A stretch of DNA of 64,000 nt from Flavobacteriaceae bacterium (GCA_016744415.1 JADGEL010000002.1:620001-684000), one strand, 5' to 3'; counted from the stretch's first letter, positions 17,626 through 27,068 are shown. Notes: generated by a model from the letters alone, not told the origin. Numbers and translations: made by a program.

Positions 17626-17644
17626 TCTTTAATAAAAATAAAAT

Positions 17645-18684
17645 TTGGGCGCTTTACTAGGAGTTTTACTACATGCTATTGGCGGATTTGCAGCAGGAAG
17701 TTTTTACTTGCCATTCAAAATCGTAAAAAAATGGTCGTGGGAATCAGCTTGGTTAGTACTTGGTATTGCTGCGTGGTTAATCTCACCAATAGTTGTTGCA
17801 TACCTAACAGTTCCAAATTTAATTGAAGTCTTAAATACCGCTGATTCTGAAACGTTGATGTGGACATATCTCTTCGGAGCTCTTTGGGGAATTGGTGGTT
17901 TAACTTTTGGATTGGCATTGCGCCACCTCGGAATTTCACTTGGAATGACGATTGCCCTTGGGTTTACAACTGCTTTCGGAACCCTCATTCCTCCAATTTA
18001 TGAAGGCACATTTATAACTTTGATTCTAACAAAAGTAGGTTTTATAACTTTTACCGGAATCGTTTTGGCATTGGTCGGAATTGTAATTGCTGGTAAAGCA
18101 GGAATGATGAAAGAGAATGATTTAGATGCGGATCAAAAGGAAGAATCAGTTGCAGAATTTAATCTTTGGAAAGGAATTTTAGTTGCAACCATCTCTGGAA
18201 TCTTAAGCGCAAGTTTCGCCTTCGGATTATCAACAGGAAAACCAATTGCAGATATTGCTTTAGAAAATGGCGCGCAATCTTTATTTATGAACAACCCGGT
18301 TTTGGTCTGCATTCTTTGGGGAGGGTTGACATCTAATTTGATTTATACCTATATCTAAATATCAAAAATAAATCCTATAAAGATTATTCAAATAAGAAAA
18401 GCCCACTAGCAAAAAATTTTTTATGGGCAGCATTTGGAGGTGTAACATGGTACTTACAATTCTTCTTTTACGGAATGGGAACAACCTATTTGGGTGAAGA
18501 ATATGAGTTTGCCAGTTGGTCAATCCACATGGCATTTATCATTTTATTCAGCAACCTTTGGGGGTTGTATTATAAAGAATGGAAAGGTGTTAGCAAAAAA
18601 ACTATGACAGCTTTGTTTAGCGGTTTAGGCGTTATCATCCTTTCAATATTGATGATTGGATTAAGTAATATTATTTTTGGGTAA
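17645..18684 (+). pseudogene. rhaT: L-rhamnose/H+ symporter RhaT, interrupted by a frameshift
   Basis: The first frame (17645-18358, 237 residues) matches RhaT from its start: GGFAAGSFYLPFKIVKKWSWESAW against E. coli FYAPFKKVKKWSWETMW. It stops at TAA 18356-18358. The rest continues in another frame from about 18337 to 18684: LNIKNKSYKDY, then GGVTWYLQFFFYGMG, which matches GGLMWYLQFFFY of E. coli RhaT. A single-base change near 18340-18358 would restore one roughly 345-residue, ten-helix transporter. The first frame also has only a TTG start, with a stop just upstream. Either the gene is decaying or the sequence has a base error. It lies downstream of the aldo/keto reductase and supplies rhamnose uptake to the operon at 24628. 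Confidence 0.8.
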
Positions 18685-18690
18685 CATCAA

Positions 18691-19839
18691 TTATTTAATC
18701 AAATGCTTTTTAAAATCACTTGTATTTTCACAACAAACTTGTTCCATCACTTGCTGTAATTCTGTTTTTAATAATGATATGGTATGATTCCCTCCTTCTT
18801 TCCCCAAAGCAGAAACTCCGTACATAAACGACCTTCCTAAAAAAGTAAACGCTGCACCACTCGCTAAACTCCGAGCAATATCTGGACCCGAACGAATTCC
18901 ACTATCCATCATCACTTTAATTTTATCACCATATTTTTCGGCAATAGTCACCAACGGTTTTATGGTAGATTGACCTGCATCTAATTGGCGACCTCCATGA
19001 TTTGAAACTACAATTCCATCCAAACCTAACTTAATTGCTTTTTCAGTATCTTCTTCACTTGCCACACCTTTCAAAACAATCTTGCCTTTCCACATATCTC
19101 TAATAGGAGCAATTTTTTCTTCATTCAATCTGCCTGTAAAAGTTTCATCCATAAAAGTTCCCAATTGACTTAAATCTAAATCTTTTGGCATATATGGTAA
19201 CAGAGATTCAAAATTTGGCATCCCATGTTTTAAAAACTCCAAACACCAATGTGGGCATTTCATCGCATAGATAATATTTTTCATCGTCATACGCGGTGGC
19301 ATCGCCAAACCGTTTCTGATATCTCTTGGTCTATGTCCAAAAGTCGGAACATCACTCAACAATACCAAGACAGGATATTCTGCATCTTCGGCTCTTTTTA
19401 TCAAACTATCTCGCACAGAATCTTCTGTTGGATGATACAATTGAAACCACGCATTCCCTTCTGTAATTTCTCCAATTCTTTCAATACTTGCCGTTGTTAC
19501 TGTACTCAACACAAACGGGATATTGTGATCGAATGCTGCCTTTGCCAATATCTCAGCGGAATTTGGCCACATTAAACCTTGTAATCCGACAGGTGCAATT
19601 CCGAACGGAGCATCGTATGTATGCCCAAACAATTCAGTTTTTAATTCTGATTTTGTATGCTTTGATAAATAGTAAGGCTTTAATTCTACATCTCTGATTT
19701 CAGCAGTATTTTTATCTAAATTGACATCTTCATTACATCCACCGTCCAAATAGTCAAAAGCAAATTTGGGAATTTTTTCTTTCGCTCTTTTTCTTAAATC
19801 GCCTATTGATGGATATTTTGAATTGTATTTAATTTCCAT
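18691..19839 (-). CDS. FMN-dependent alpha-hydroxy-acid dehydrogenase (L-lactate type)
   Basis: 382 residues from the ATG at 19837-19839 (MEIKYNSKYPSIGDL); an upstream in-frame start at 19866 overlaps the kinase and is less likely. The family pattern is clear: FAFDYLDGGCNED near the N-terminus, an FMN-binding TIM barrel, and the active-site SNHGGRQLD. Such enzymes oxidise L-lactate or related 2-hydroxy acids to 2-keto acids. The aldolase/dehydrogenase fusion upstream should yield L-lactate from L-rhamnose, so conversion of that lactate to pyruvate is the natural role. It is the last gene of the minus-strand rhamnose operon, 1 nt after the kinase, and converges with rhaT. Confidence 0.85.
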   Translation of the reverse strand: MEIKYNSKYPSIGDLRKRAKEKIPKFAFDYLDGGCNEDVNLDKNTAEIRDVELKPYYLSKHTKSELKTELFGHTYDAPFGIAPVGLQGLMWPNSAEILAKAAFDHNIPFVLSTVTTASIERIGEITEGNAWFQLYHPTEDSVRDSLIKRAEDAEYPVLVLLSDVPTFGHRPRDIRNGLAMPPRMTMKNIIYAMKCPHWCLEFLKHGMPNFESLLPYMPKDLDLSQLGTFMDETFTGRLNEEKIAPIRDMWKGKIVLKGVASEEDTEKAIKLGLDGIVVSNHGGRQLDAGQSTIKPLVTIAEKYGDKIKVMMDSGIRSGPDIARSLASGAAFTFLGRSFMYGVSALGKEGGNHTISLLKTELQQVMEQVCCENTSDFKKHLIK

Positions 19840-19840
19840 A

Positions 19841-21232
19841 CTATTGTATATTTTGGTTCGGATCAAAAAGTTCTAACGGGCTTAATTTTTGCATTTGATA
19901 ATGTTGCTTTAAAAACTTCTTATTCAATTCTTTTTTTGAAATGACCATCGCCGCTCCCAAGGCAGAGCCCAATGGTGATTTTGTGGTTCGGACCTTATAT
20001 TCTTGAAAATAATGTCCCATCAACTTTACAAAAATATTGTTGTCTGTAAAGCCTCCATCAATAAATACTTTTTTAATTGATGTCTCGCCAATCGCATTTT
20101 TCATAGTAGATTCTTGCACCAATATCAATTCTAACATCAATTGATGATAGGCTTCTTCAAATGATTCAAACCGTGATAAATCAGTTTTATCAACTATATT
20201 TTTCCTAACTCTAATTCCTTCAAAAAAGAATTTTTGATTATCACATTCTTTAAGCTTTAAATATAAGCCCGAATCAAATTTTATACTGCGATGATAACCA
20301 TATTCTTTATCAAAATACTCACTCAATTTACGCACTTGTAATTTGTATTCATTACCCATAAAAAAACGAGTTGCTTTTACACGCTCACCATCAATCTGCA
20401 TATAATTTAGGCAGTTGTCTAAAATATCTTTATGTGATAATTTATCAGTATTAAAAGGGTTCAGTGCAATACTCCAAGTACCTGTCGATACCAATAAAAA
20501 CTGAGTGTTTTCACTAAATAAATACGGCAATAAAGCCGATGAGCTGTCGTGAATTCCAACACCAATTTTAATTTTTTTCTCCTGATATACCATATTAATA
20601 CTGGTGCGTGTTGAAACAATTGGAGGTAGAATTTCATCAATATTTTCTTGATATACCCATTGGTGGTAATCTTGCATATCTAAATTCCAAAGTCCTGTAT
20701 GACATCCCAAACTTGTGTATTCACTCAACGGAATTCCCGTAAACAAATAGGATACGTATTGTGGGAAATGCAATGAATATTTTATCTGCTTAAATATTTC
20801 TGGTTTGGTTTTTTTGATCCAATACAATTGCATTCCAGAATTTAACATTCCTGATTGTGGCGATCCTGTTTCTGCAGAAATATTGCCATAGATTTTATCA
20901 AACTCTTCAATAATATTTTCAGGAATTGGTTTTAGGTAATTATACAACGGAGTTAAAACTTTACCGTTTTTATCCAAATGAACAAAACTCGCTCCATAAG
21001 TTGAAAAGTTAATCGCCTTGATGTTATACTCATCAGAGTTTAAAATTTTATCAAACAAAGATTTTATCCAAGTTTGTAACGCATATAAATCTTCAGTAGG
21101 AAAACCATCTTCGTCTTCAATTTCATCAAATTGAGCATACTCTCTATATACTTCTTGATAATTAGAATCGAACAGAAAAAACTTCTTGTTGGTTTTACCA
21201 ATGTCGAAAACTGCTGTTACTTTTTGTTTCAT
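19841..21232 (-). CDS. rhaB: FGGY carbohydrate kinase, probable L-rhamnulokinase
   Basis: 463 residues, a normal length for FGGY kinases. Seen: phosphate-binding N-terminus FDIGKTNKK, the aspartate-bearing GVGIHDSSSAL loop, STGTWSIALNPF and the adenosine-site IDGGFTDN. It sits between rhamnose isomerase and the lactate-type dehydrogenase, so phosphorylation of L-rhamnulose at C1 is the expected reaction. The protein belongs to the Bacteroidota type and is divergent from E. coli RhaB. A fuculokinase cannot be excluded on sequence alone, but the neighbouring isomerase and aldolase point to rhamnulose. Confidence 0.8.
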   Translation of the reverse strand: MKQKVTAVFDIGKTNKKFFLFDSNYQEVYREYAQFDEIEDEDGFPTEDLYALQTWIKSLFDKILNSDEYNIKAINFSTYGASFVHLDKNGKVLTPLYNYLKPIPENIIEEFDKIYGNISAETGSPQSGMLNSGMQLYWIKKTKPEIFKQIKYSLHFPQYVSYLFTGIPLSEYTSLGCHTGLWNLDMQDYHQWVYQENIDEILPPIVSTRTSINMVYQEKKIKIGVGIHDSSSALLPYLFSENTQFLLVSTGTWSIALNPFNTDKLSHKDILDNCLNYMQIDGERVKATRFFMGNEYKLQVRKLSEYFDKEYGYHRSIKFDSGLYLKLKECDNQKFFFEGIRVRKNIVDKTDLSRFESFEEAYHQLMLELILVQESTMKNAIGETSIKKVFIDGGFTDNNIFVKLMGHYFQEYKVRTTKSPLGSALGAAMVISKKELNKKFLKQHYQMQKLSPLELFDPNQNIQ

Positions 21233-21241
21233 TTATTAAAA

Positions 21242-22513
21242 TTAAAGCCCTGTCGCTGCATTATTCATGCCTCGCTCATTAATCAATTCTTGGCGAACAT
21301 CAATATTTCTATACGTTGCAATTGGGTCAATCGCTGCACCGTTTCTCAATCTTGCTTCTGCTAAAATAGCTTTTACATCGGTATTAAAAGCATCTTGTAA
21401 AATTCGTTGTGATGCTACTACATCATTTTCCATTTGAGCAGATTCTAATGCTTTTTGATCAATCAACAATGCTTTTGCATATGCAGTTTCAATCGCTTCT
21501 ATTGACTGAATTAAATCTTCCAATGGGTCTTTTAAATTGTGACTCGCGTCTATCATCCACGCGGGAATAGGATTTTTAGCAGGATTGTTTTCCATACCGT
21601 ATACCAATTCATTAAAGATTAAAAACAGCTGATATGGCTTTATTACACCCACACTTAAATCATCATCACCATATTTGCTATCGTTAAAATGAAAGCCGCC
21701 TAACATACCACGTGTCATTAAAGTTGCAACGATGTGTTCGATGTTTGTGTTTGGTAAATGATGTCCTAAATCAACTAAAGTATACGCTTTTTCACCCAAG
21801 TCTTTTGCTAACATGTGAGAAGTTCCCCAATCTTGAATCACCATCGAATAGAAATTTGGTTCGTACGGTTTGTACTCGATAAACAACTTCCAATCTGCAG
21901 GTAAATGCGCATAAATTTTTTTTAAACTTGCCAATGTATTTTCAAAAGCACGTCTAAAATTTAACTGTCCCGGAAAATTAGAACCATCTGCCAACCAGAC
22001 TGTCAACGATTTTGAACCTAATGTAATTCCGTAATCAATTACTTCTATATTATGAGCCACAGCCTGATTTCTCACCGCTTTATCGGTATGACAAAGAGAT
22101 CCAAATTTATAACTGTGCTCTTGGTTTTCTTGATCCTGAAAGGTATTAGAATTCATCGCATCAAACTGAATTCCTAAACTATCAGCTTTTGATTTGATAG
22201 CCTCAGCATCTTTCGGAATATCCCAAGGAATGTGCAATGAAATTGCATTGGCTGATTTTGTTAAGGCATTAATAACACCAACGTCTTCTATTTTTTGCTC
22301 TAAGTTTTCTGGCTCTCCTCCGAATCCGAATCTTCCAAAACGAGTTCCTCCAGCTCCTAATGCCCAACTCGGAATCGCGATATTGAAAGCTGCAATCGTA
22401 TCAATAATCGTATCTAAATTTTGATGCTTTTTTGACAATTGAGACAAACTATCTTTATGTTCAGCCAATAAACTTTCGTTAAATGCTACTATTTTATCTT
22501 TTTGTATTTGCAT
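21242..22513 (-). CDS. rhaI: L-rhamnose isomerase (Pseudomonas stutzeri-type)
   Basis: 423 residues. The TIM-barrel sugar isomerase pattern is present, including GGTRFGRFGFGGEPE near the N-terminus, the metal-binding stretch FIEYKPYEPNFYS, DLGHHLPNTNIEH and GGFHFNDSKYGDDD. It interconverts L-rhamnose and L-rhamnulose in the cytoplasm with divalent metal. Its length and motifs fit the P. stutzeri-type isomerase rather than E. coli RhaA. Spacing is 9 nt to the kinase and 15 nt from the aldolase fusion, so it is in the same operon. Confidence 0.88.
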   Translation of the reverse strand: MQIQKDKIVAFNESLLAEHKDSLSQLSKKHQNLDTIIDTIAAFNIAIPSWALGAGGTRFGRFGFGGEPENLEQKIEDVGVINALTKSANAISLHIPWDIPKDAEAIKSKADSLGIQFDAMNSNTFQDQENQEHSYKFGSLCHTDKAVRNQAVAHNIEVIDYGITLGSKSLTVWLADGSNFPGQLNFRRAFENTLASLKKIYAHLPADWKLFIEYKPYEPNFYSMVIQDWGTSHMLAKDLGEKAYTLVDLGHHLPNTNIEHIVATLMTRGMLGGFHFNDSKYGDDDLSVGVIKPYQLFLIFNELVYGMENNPAKNPIPAWMIDASHNLKDPLEDLIQSIEAIETAYAKALLIDQKALESAQMENDVVASQRILQDAFNTDVKAILAEARLRNGAAIDPIATYRNIDVRQELINERGMNNAATGL

Positions 22514-22528
22514 AGTCTTAGGTTTAAA

Positions 22529-24628
22529 TTATCTCACAAAAGCATTTGCCATTCCGCCATCTACATTGATGATATTTCCGGTGCTTTTGTCTAAAATCCC
22601 TACCAAAGAAAATACGCCATTTGCGATATCAGCAGGTAAAATAATTTCGTTCAATAAATTTCTTTTAGCATAATGTGCTGGTAATTCTTCTACGGTAATT
22701 CCGTAAGATTTCGCTCTACCTTCTGCCCATTCGCCTTCCCAAATTTTGCTTCCAACAATTACTCCATCAGGATTCACCACATTCACTCTCACTTTATCAC
22801 CACCCAATTCGGCAGCCAATAAACGAGACATGTGCTGTTGCGCTGCTTTTGCAGTTCCGTATCCAACATTATTAGGCCCAGATACTAATCCGTTTTTACT
22901 CGCGATGTTTACAATATCACCACCCAAACCTTGTTTTCTGAAAATCGCTACGGCTTGTTTTGCCAATTCAAATTGACCTTTTACTAATACATTTTGTAAA
23001 GTATCCCAATCTTTCTCTGTTGTATCCTCAATAGATTTTGAAATTGCCAAACCTGCACTGTGCACAATAATATCAACTCCGCCATAAGCTAAACATGCTT
23101 GTTTGTAAGTATTCGCAATTGAAGCGCTATCAGTAACATCTCCTTGAACATAAATTGCCGTATCTGATTTATAAGTAGCAACTGCTTCTTTTAACCGCTC
23201 TTCAGACAAATCTGCTAAGACAACTACAGCACCTTCAGCTACTAATTTATCAGCAATTGCTTTCCCTATTCCACCACCAGCACCTGTAACCAATGCAACC
23301 TTACGAGACAAAGGTTGCTCCTTTGGCATACGCTGTAATTTTGCTTCTTCTAACAACCAATATTCAATATCAAATGCTTCTTGACGTGGCAATGAAGTAT
23401 ATTCTGAAATTGCTTCCGCACCACGCATTACATTAATTGCGTTGATATAAAACTCGCTCGCAACTCTTGTTGTTTGTTTGTTCTTTGCAAAACTGAACAT
23501 ACCAATTCCTGGATATAAAATAATCACCGGATTTGCATCTCTAACTGCTGGACTTGTTTCGTTTTTACAAGTATTATAATATGCTTCGTACTCTTTTCTA
23601 TATACATCAAAAGCAGGTTCTAATTTCTTTAAAATCACTTCGGTATCTAACACATCTTCATTCGGATCTAAATCCAATACTAAAGGTTGAATTTTAGTTC
23701 TTAAGAAGTGATCTGGACACGAAGTTCCCATCGGAGCCAATCGTGCTAAATCTTTACTATTGATATATTCGAGCACCACATCATCATCGGTAAAATGACC
23801 GATCATTCTATTTTCTGATGAGCACAATCCTCTTAATATAGGAGCCAATGTTGCTGCTTTTTCTATACGCTCTTCCTTAGGAAGACTTTCAACAATTTGA
23901 CCTCCAAAAACTTCGTCATTGTCAGCAATTTTATTTTCGATATAAGCAGATGCTTGCTCAATAACTTCTAAACTATTTAGGTAACATTCGTACGAAGTAT
24001 CACCCCAAGTAAATAATCCGTGAGAACCTAAAACGATTCCGCGAATACCAGGATTATTAGCTAAACATTGCTCTAACATCAATCCTAATTCAAAACCAGG
24101 TTTCTTCCAGGGAACCCATCCCATTGTATCTCCCCAGATCTCTTTAGTTACTTCTTCGCTATCCTTTGCTGCAGCAACAGCAATTAATGCATCTGGATGT
24201 AAATGATCAATATGTTTAAATGGCAATAACCCATGCAGAGGAGTATCAATTGAAGGTGCTTTACTATCTAAATCGTAAATACAATGATTGAATAATGCCA
24301 CCATTTCATCTTCATAATCAACACCGCGATATACTTTTTTAAGGTCTCTTAAACGCTCGGTATATAAACCTGCAATCCCGCTTCTTGTCAAGGTACCGAT
24401 GTCTCCACCAGAACCTTTCACCCACATCACCTCAACTTCCTTATTTGTTAAAGGATCTTTTTCTATGGTTTTACAACTTGTATTTCCACCTCCGTAATTT
24501 GTAATTCTAAGGTCTTCACCTAAGATATTTGATCTGTATAAGAATAAGGCAACTTCATCATTTTTCATGGTTCCTGCTTTGGCATCATCCCATAAATAAT
24601 CTACATATTGATACTTTTTTTTTGACAT
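22529..24628 (-). CDS. rhaD: Bifunctional rhamnulose-1-phosphate aldolase / L-lactaldehyde dehydrogenase
   Basis: 699 residues, the expected length of the fused RhaD-RhaE type. The N-terminal about 420 residues are a class II aldolase (TPLHGLLPFKHIDHLHPDA with zinc-ligand histidines, GSHGLFTWGD). The C-terminal about 270 residues are a short-chain dehydrogenase (VTGAGGGIGKAIADKL nucleotide site; YGTAK catalytic Tyr/Lys; IINVDGG). Together they split L-rhamnulose-1-phosphate into DHAP and L-lactaldehyde and oxidise the latter to L-lactate. It is the first gene of the minus-strand rhamnose operon; a LacI-type operator is 46 bp upstream. Confidence 0.92.
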   Translation of the reverse strand: MSKKKYQYVDYLWDDAKAGTMKNDEVALFLYRSNILGEDLRITNYGGGNTSCKTIEKDPLTNKEVEVMWVKGSGGDIGTLTRSGIAGLYTERLRDLKKVYRGVDYEDEMVALFNHCIYDLDSKAPSIDTPLHGLLPFKHIDHLHPDALIAVAAAKDSEEVTKEIWGDTMGWVPWKKPGFELGLMLEQCLANNPGIRGIVLGSHGLFTWGDTSYECYLNSLEVIEQASAYIENKIADNDEVFGGQIVESLPKEERIEKAATLAPILRGLCSSENRMIGHFTDDDVVLEYINSKDLARLAPMGTSCPDHFLRTKIQPLVLDLDPNEDVLDTEVILKKLEPAFDVYRKEYEAYYNTCKNETSPAVRDANPVIILYPGIGMFSFAKNKQTTRVASEFYINAINVMRGAEAISEYTSLPRQEAFDIEYWLLEEAKLQRMPKEQPLSRKVALVTGAGGGIGKAIADKLVAEGAVVVLADLSEERLKEAVATYKSDTAIYVQGDVTDSASIANTYKQACLAYGGVDIIVHSAGLAISKSIEDTTEKDWDTLQNVLVKGQFELAKQAVAIFRKQGLGGDIVNIASKNGLVSGPNNVGYGTAKAAQQHMSRLLAAELGGDKVRVNVVNPDGVIVGSKIWEGEWAEGRAKSYGITVEELPAHYAKRNLLNEIILPADIANGVFSLVGILDKSTGNIINVDGGMANAFVR

Positions 24629-24673
24629 TTTCTATTTTACTTTGAAGGTTTTCAATTTGTGATTGTTTAAAAA

Positions 24674-24687
24674 TACAATCGATTGGC
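24674..24687. promoter_or_regulatory. LacI-type operator of the rhamnose operon
   Basis: TACAATCGATTGGC, the same 14 bases as the site at 13398, lies 46 bp upstream of the aldolase fusion start. Flanks are also similar (AAATACAATCGATTGGC followed by an AAATT-rich stretch in both). It links rhamnose catabolism to the oxygenase operon and the secreted beta-helix cluster. Confidence 0.7.
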
Positions 24688-24811
24688 TAAATTAAATAAA
24701 ATTATTTGATAAATGATGCTTTTGTAAAGACATTCCAAAATACGCTCCCTGTTTCTACACATATAATAGTATAATACAATTACTTTTTAGAAAATAAAAA
24801 CACGAAAAAGG

Positions 24812-25008
24812 TGTACGCAGATGCACGTAGCATCCTAGAGATACACAAAATCGAGTTTCTGGAGGCACCACATAAAACCCTGTAAACTCAATGTTTATAA
24901 GGTTTTTTAAATTTCTACAAAACAATAAGAATCGCTATTTTAATAGCTTTAGAATAAAAAAGCGTTTAATTTATTGACAGTTAAAAGTAAAGTTACACCC
25001 TTTTAAAT
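24812..25008. repeat. Left copy of a 200-bp diverged direct repeat; contains remnant of a gene 3' end
   Basis: This stretch aligns along its length with 45690-45888 in the same orientation (for example CTCAATGTTTATAAGG against CTCAATATTTATAAGG, and TTAAATTTCTACA in both). In the right copy the last 40 bp code for the C-terminus of the gene at 45849. Here the matching minus-strand codons (about 24971-25010) read LKGCNFTFNCQ then stop, against LKMYNFTFSRQ, but the frame is not continued upstream. It is a remnant of a related gene plus its 3' flank. It contains an imperfect terminator hairpin (24874-24907). Confidence 0.75.
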
Positions 25009-25124
25009 ATTCAACTCAGAGTCATAACTATATATGTTTAAAATCGTATTCCGATTTAAATTGATATATTTATCATTTACATTAAAATAAATCGAGCAAT
25101 TATATACATTGAAAATAAAAATTA

Positions 25125-25160
25125 TTTGAATACTTTAATATTTGTTCATACATTTGAACA
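25125..25160 (+). promoter_or_regulatory. GntR promoter with overlapping operator
   Basis: TTTG at 25125-25128, a 20-bp spacer and TACATTTG at 25149-25156 form a textbook Bacteroidota promoter. The inverted repeat TGTTCA-N6-TGAACA (25143-25160) covers the -7 element. An equivalent repeat is found at 27040. Autorepression by the downstream GntR protein is the likely reading. Confidence 0.7.
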
Positions 25161-25178
25161 TTGTAAAATATTTAAAAA

Positions 25179-25904
25179 ATGAAACTTGAAATAGACCATA
25201 ATAGTGCGATACCTTTATACATACAAGCTGAAGAGCTTTTAAGAAAGATCATTTTAATTCCTGAATATCAACAGGGTAAATTACTTCCAAACGAAGTTCA
25301 GATGTCTTCCGAATTAGGAATCTCTAGAAACACATTACGGCAAGCAATCAACAAATTAGTTTTTGAAGGTTTAATTCTCAGAAAAAAAGGAGTCGGTACA
25401 ATTGTAACTAAACCTGTAGATAGTAAGGCTAACAATTGGAAAAGTTTTTCACAAGAAATGAAATCTAAAGGTATCAGTATTATTAACTATGATATCAATT
25501 TTAAATGGCTAGTCCCAAATGATGAAATATTGCAATTTTTTGGATTAGACACAGGAACTGAAGTGTTAAAAATGGAGCGCCTAAGAGGTAAGGATACTGG
25601 TCCTTTCGTTTTTTTTATAAGCTACTTTCATCCAAGAATTGGATTCACTGGCAAGGAAGATTTTGAAAGACCTTTATATGATATTATGCAACAAGATTAC
25701 TCTGTTACAGTTAAACTTTCACAAGAAGAAATTACAGCAACTGCAGCAAATAAAGATATGGCAAATAAATTAGAGCTGAATGAAGGGGATCCAATATTAA
25801 AAAGGAAACGATTTGTTTATGATCCTGGTAGAAGGCCTGTTGAATTTAATATCGGTTATTATAGAGCAGATAGTTTTGTATATACAGTTGAAAGTGAAAA
25901 ATAG
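25179..25904 (+). CDS. GntR-family transcriptional regulator with UTRA domain (HutC subfamily)
   Basis: 241 residues. N-terminal winged helix about 1-75 (IPLYIQAEELLRKII, LPNEVQMSSELGISRNTLRQAINKL) and C-terminal UTRA ligand-binding domain about 100-235 (EVLKMERLR, EEITATAANKDMANKL, DPILKRKRFVYD). HutC/UTRA regulators normally sense a sugar phosphate or small metabolite. Because the adjacent operon appears to make mannose-6-phosphate or another hexose phosphate, that is the likely effector type. Its operator TGTTCA-N6-TGAACA occurs at its own promoter and at the promoter of the operon at 27094. Confidence 0.88.
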   Translation: MKLEIDHNSAIPLYIQAEELLRKIILIPEYQQGKLLPNEVQMSSELGISRNTLRQAINKLVFEGLILRKKGVGTIVTKPVDSKANNWKSFSQEMKSKGISIINYDINFKWLVPNDEILQFFGLDTGTEVLKMERLRGKDTGPFVFFISYFHPRIGFTGKEDFERPLYDIMQQDYSVTVKLSQEEITATAANKDMANKLELNEGDPILKRKRFVYDPGRRPVEFNIGYYRADSFVYTVESEK

Positions 25905-25925
25905 ATATTCAATAATTCAATCTCA

Positions 25926-27023
25926 ATGATAAAACTAATTCGATTCCTCATAATTACAGCTATAATCCAAACACAAATTTCCTGTTCTCAAAATATAAAT
26001 AAATCATCTATTAATAAACTTGTTTATAGAGACTCAATATTTACTAAAAAATTTGACCTAAGAGAACCTGGATTCACAGGTGGCGACGCTACATATTCAG
26101 TATTATTACCAGATGGCAGAACTGTTTGGATTTTTGGTGACACTTTTATTGGAACAGTAAGTCCAGAAATGACAAGAGAAAAAACGAATCCAATGTATAT
26201 TCGGAATTGTTTTGTTGTACAAGATCGAGAAGTAATGAAAACAATTACCAAAGGTAAACTCCAAGATTTTATTTCAGTTTCAATTCCAACTGAAGTTGAA
26301 AATGGAGATAAAACAGAATTAGACGTTTGGTATTGGCCAGGTGATGGTTACGTACATAACAATACGCTAAATGTTTTTATGTCAAAATTTCATCAAAAAG
26401 AAGAAGGAATGTGGGGATTTGAATTTATTGAAACTGATTTGATTCAATATTCACTGCCAGATTTAAAGGAACTGAAAAAAATAAAGATCCCTTATTCAAA
26501 AGAATCTGGGATCCATTTTGGGCATGCTGTCTTTGAAACAAAAGAACACTTATATATATATGGTTTAAAAGAACAAAAGCCATATGTAGCTAGAACGGCT
26601 TATGAAACTATAAATACAAATTGGGAATTTTTTAATGAAAACGATTGGACAACTAACATTGAAAATATAAAACCTATGCATGATATGGATGGATCTGAAC
26701 AGTTTTCAATTATTAAACTGAAAGGAGAATACGTTTTTATTACTCAATTGGGGTCATTAAGTAAACAAGTATATTCATTCACAAGTAAGACACCATACGG
26801 GCCATGGAAAAATCAGCAATTGCTTTTCGAAACTCCTATTGATTATGATAACAAAAATTTATTTACCTATAATGCACTAGCTCACCCTCAATTTACAAAA
26901 GATGATTGTTTATTAATTTCATATAATACTAACAGTTTTGAATTGGAAGATCATTTTACCAACGCTGGTATTTACCGTCCAAGATTCATGCAAGTTCCAA
27001 TTAGTTTGATATTTAACGAATAA
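25926..27023 (+). CDS. Exported beta-propeller protein, DUF4185/DUF5005-like
   Basis: 365 residues, 21 nt after the regulator and so in its transcript. The N-terminus is a lipoprotein-type signal (ITAIIQTQISC). The body shows beta-propeller motifs PGFTGGDATYSVLLPDGRTVWIFGDTF, WYWPGDG, YIYGL, FTYNALAHPQF and LISYNTNSF. The gene at 42285 has the same motifs in the same order and the one at 43403 is more distant. DUF4185-type proteins include D-arabinan-active glycosidases (GH183) as I recall, so a glycoside hydrolase role is possible. Specificity is unknown. Confidence 0.75.
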   Translation: MIKLIRFLIITAIIQTQISCSQNINKSSINKLVYRDSIFTKKFDLREPGFTGGDATYSVLLPDGRTVWIFGDTFIGTVSPEMTREKTNPMYIRNCFVVQDREVMKTITKGKLQDFISVSIPTEVENGDKTELDVWYWPGDGYVHNNTLNVFMSKFHQKEEGMWGFEFIETDLIQYSLPDLKELKKIKIPYSKESGIHFGHAVFETKEHLYIYGLKEQKPYVARTAYETINTNWEFFNENDWTTNIENIKPMHDMDGSEQFSIIKLKGEYVFITQLGSLSKQVYSFTSKTPYGPWKNQQLLFETPIDYDNKNLFTYNALAHPQFTKDDCLLISYNTNSFELEDHFTNAGIYRPRFMQVPISLIFNE

Positions 27024-27037
27024 AAAGCAATAAATAT

Positions 27038-27068
27038 TTTGTTCATATGTATGAACATACTATATTTG
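27038..27068 (+). promoter_or_regulatory. Promoter and GntR operator of the SusCD operon
   Basis: TTTG (27038-27041), a 19-bp spacer and TATATTTG (27061-27068) form a perfect -33/-7 pair. The 18-bp near-palindrome TGTTCATATGTATGAACA (27040-27057) fills the spacer and shares both half-sites with the operator of the GntR gene at 25143-25160. Binding there would block the promoter. The start codon is at 27094. Confidence 0.78.

Noticed and set aside
19249-19697. Plus-strand open frames within the lactate-type dehydrogenase gene
   Set aside because: They are antisense to a conserved enzyme and have no recognisable domain.
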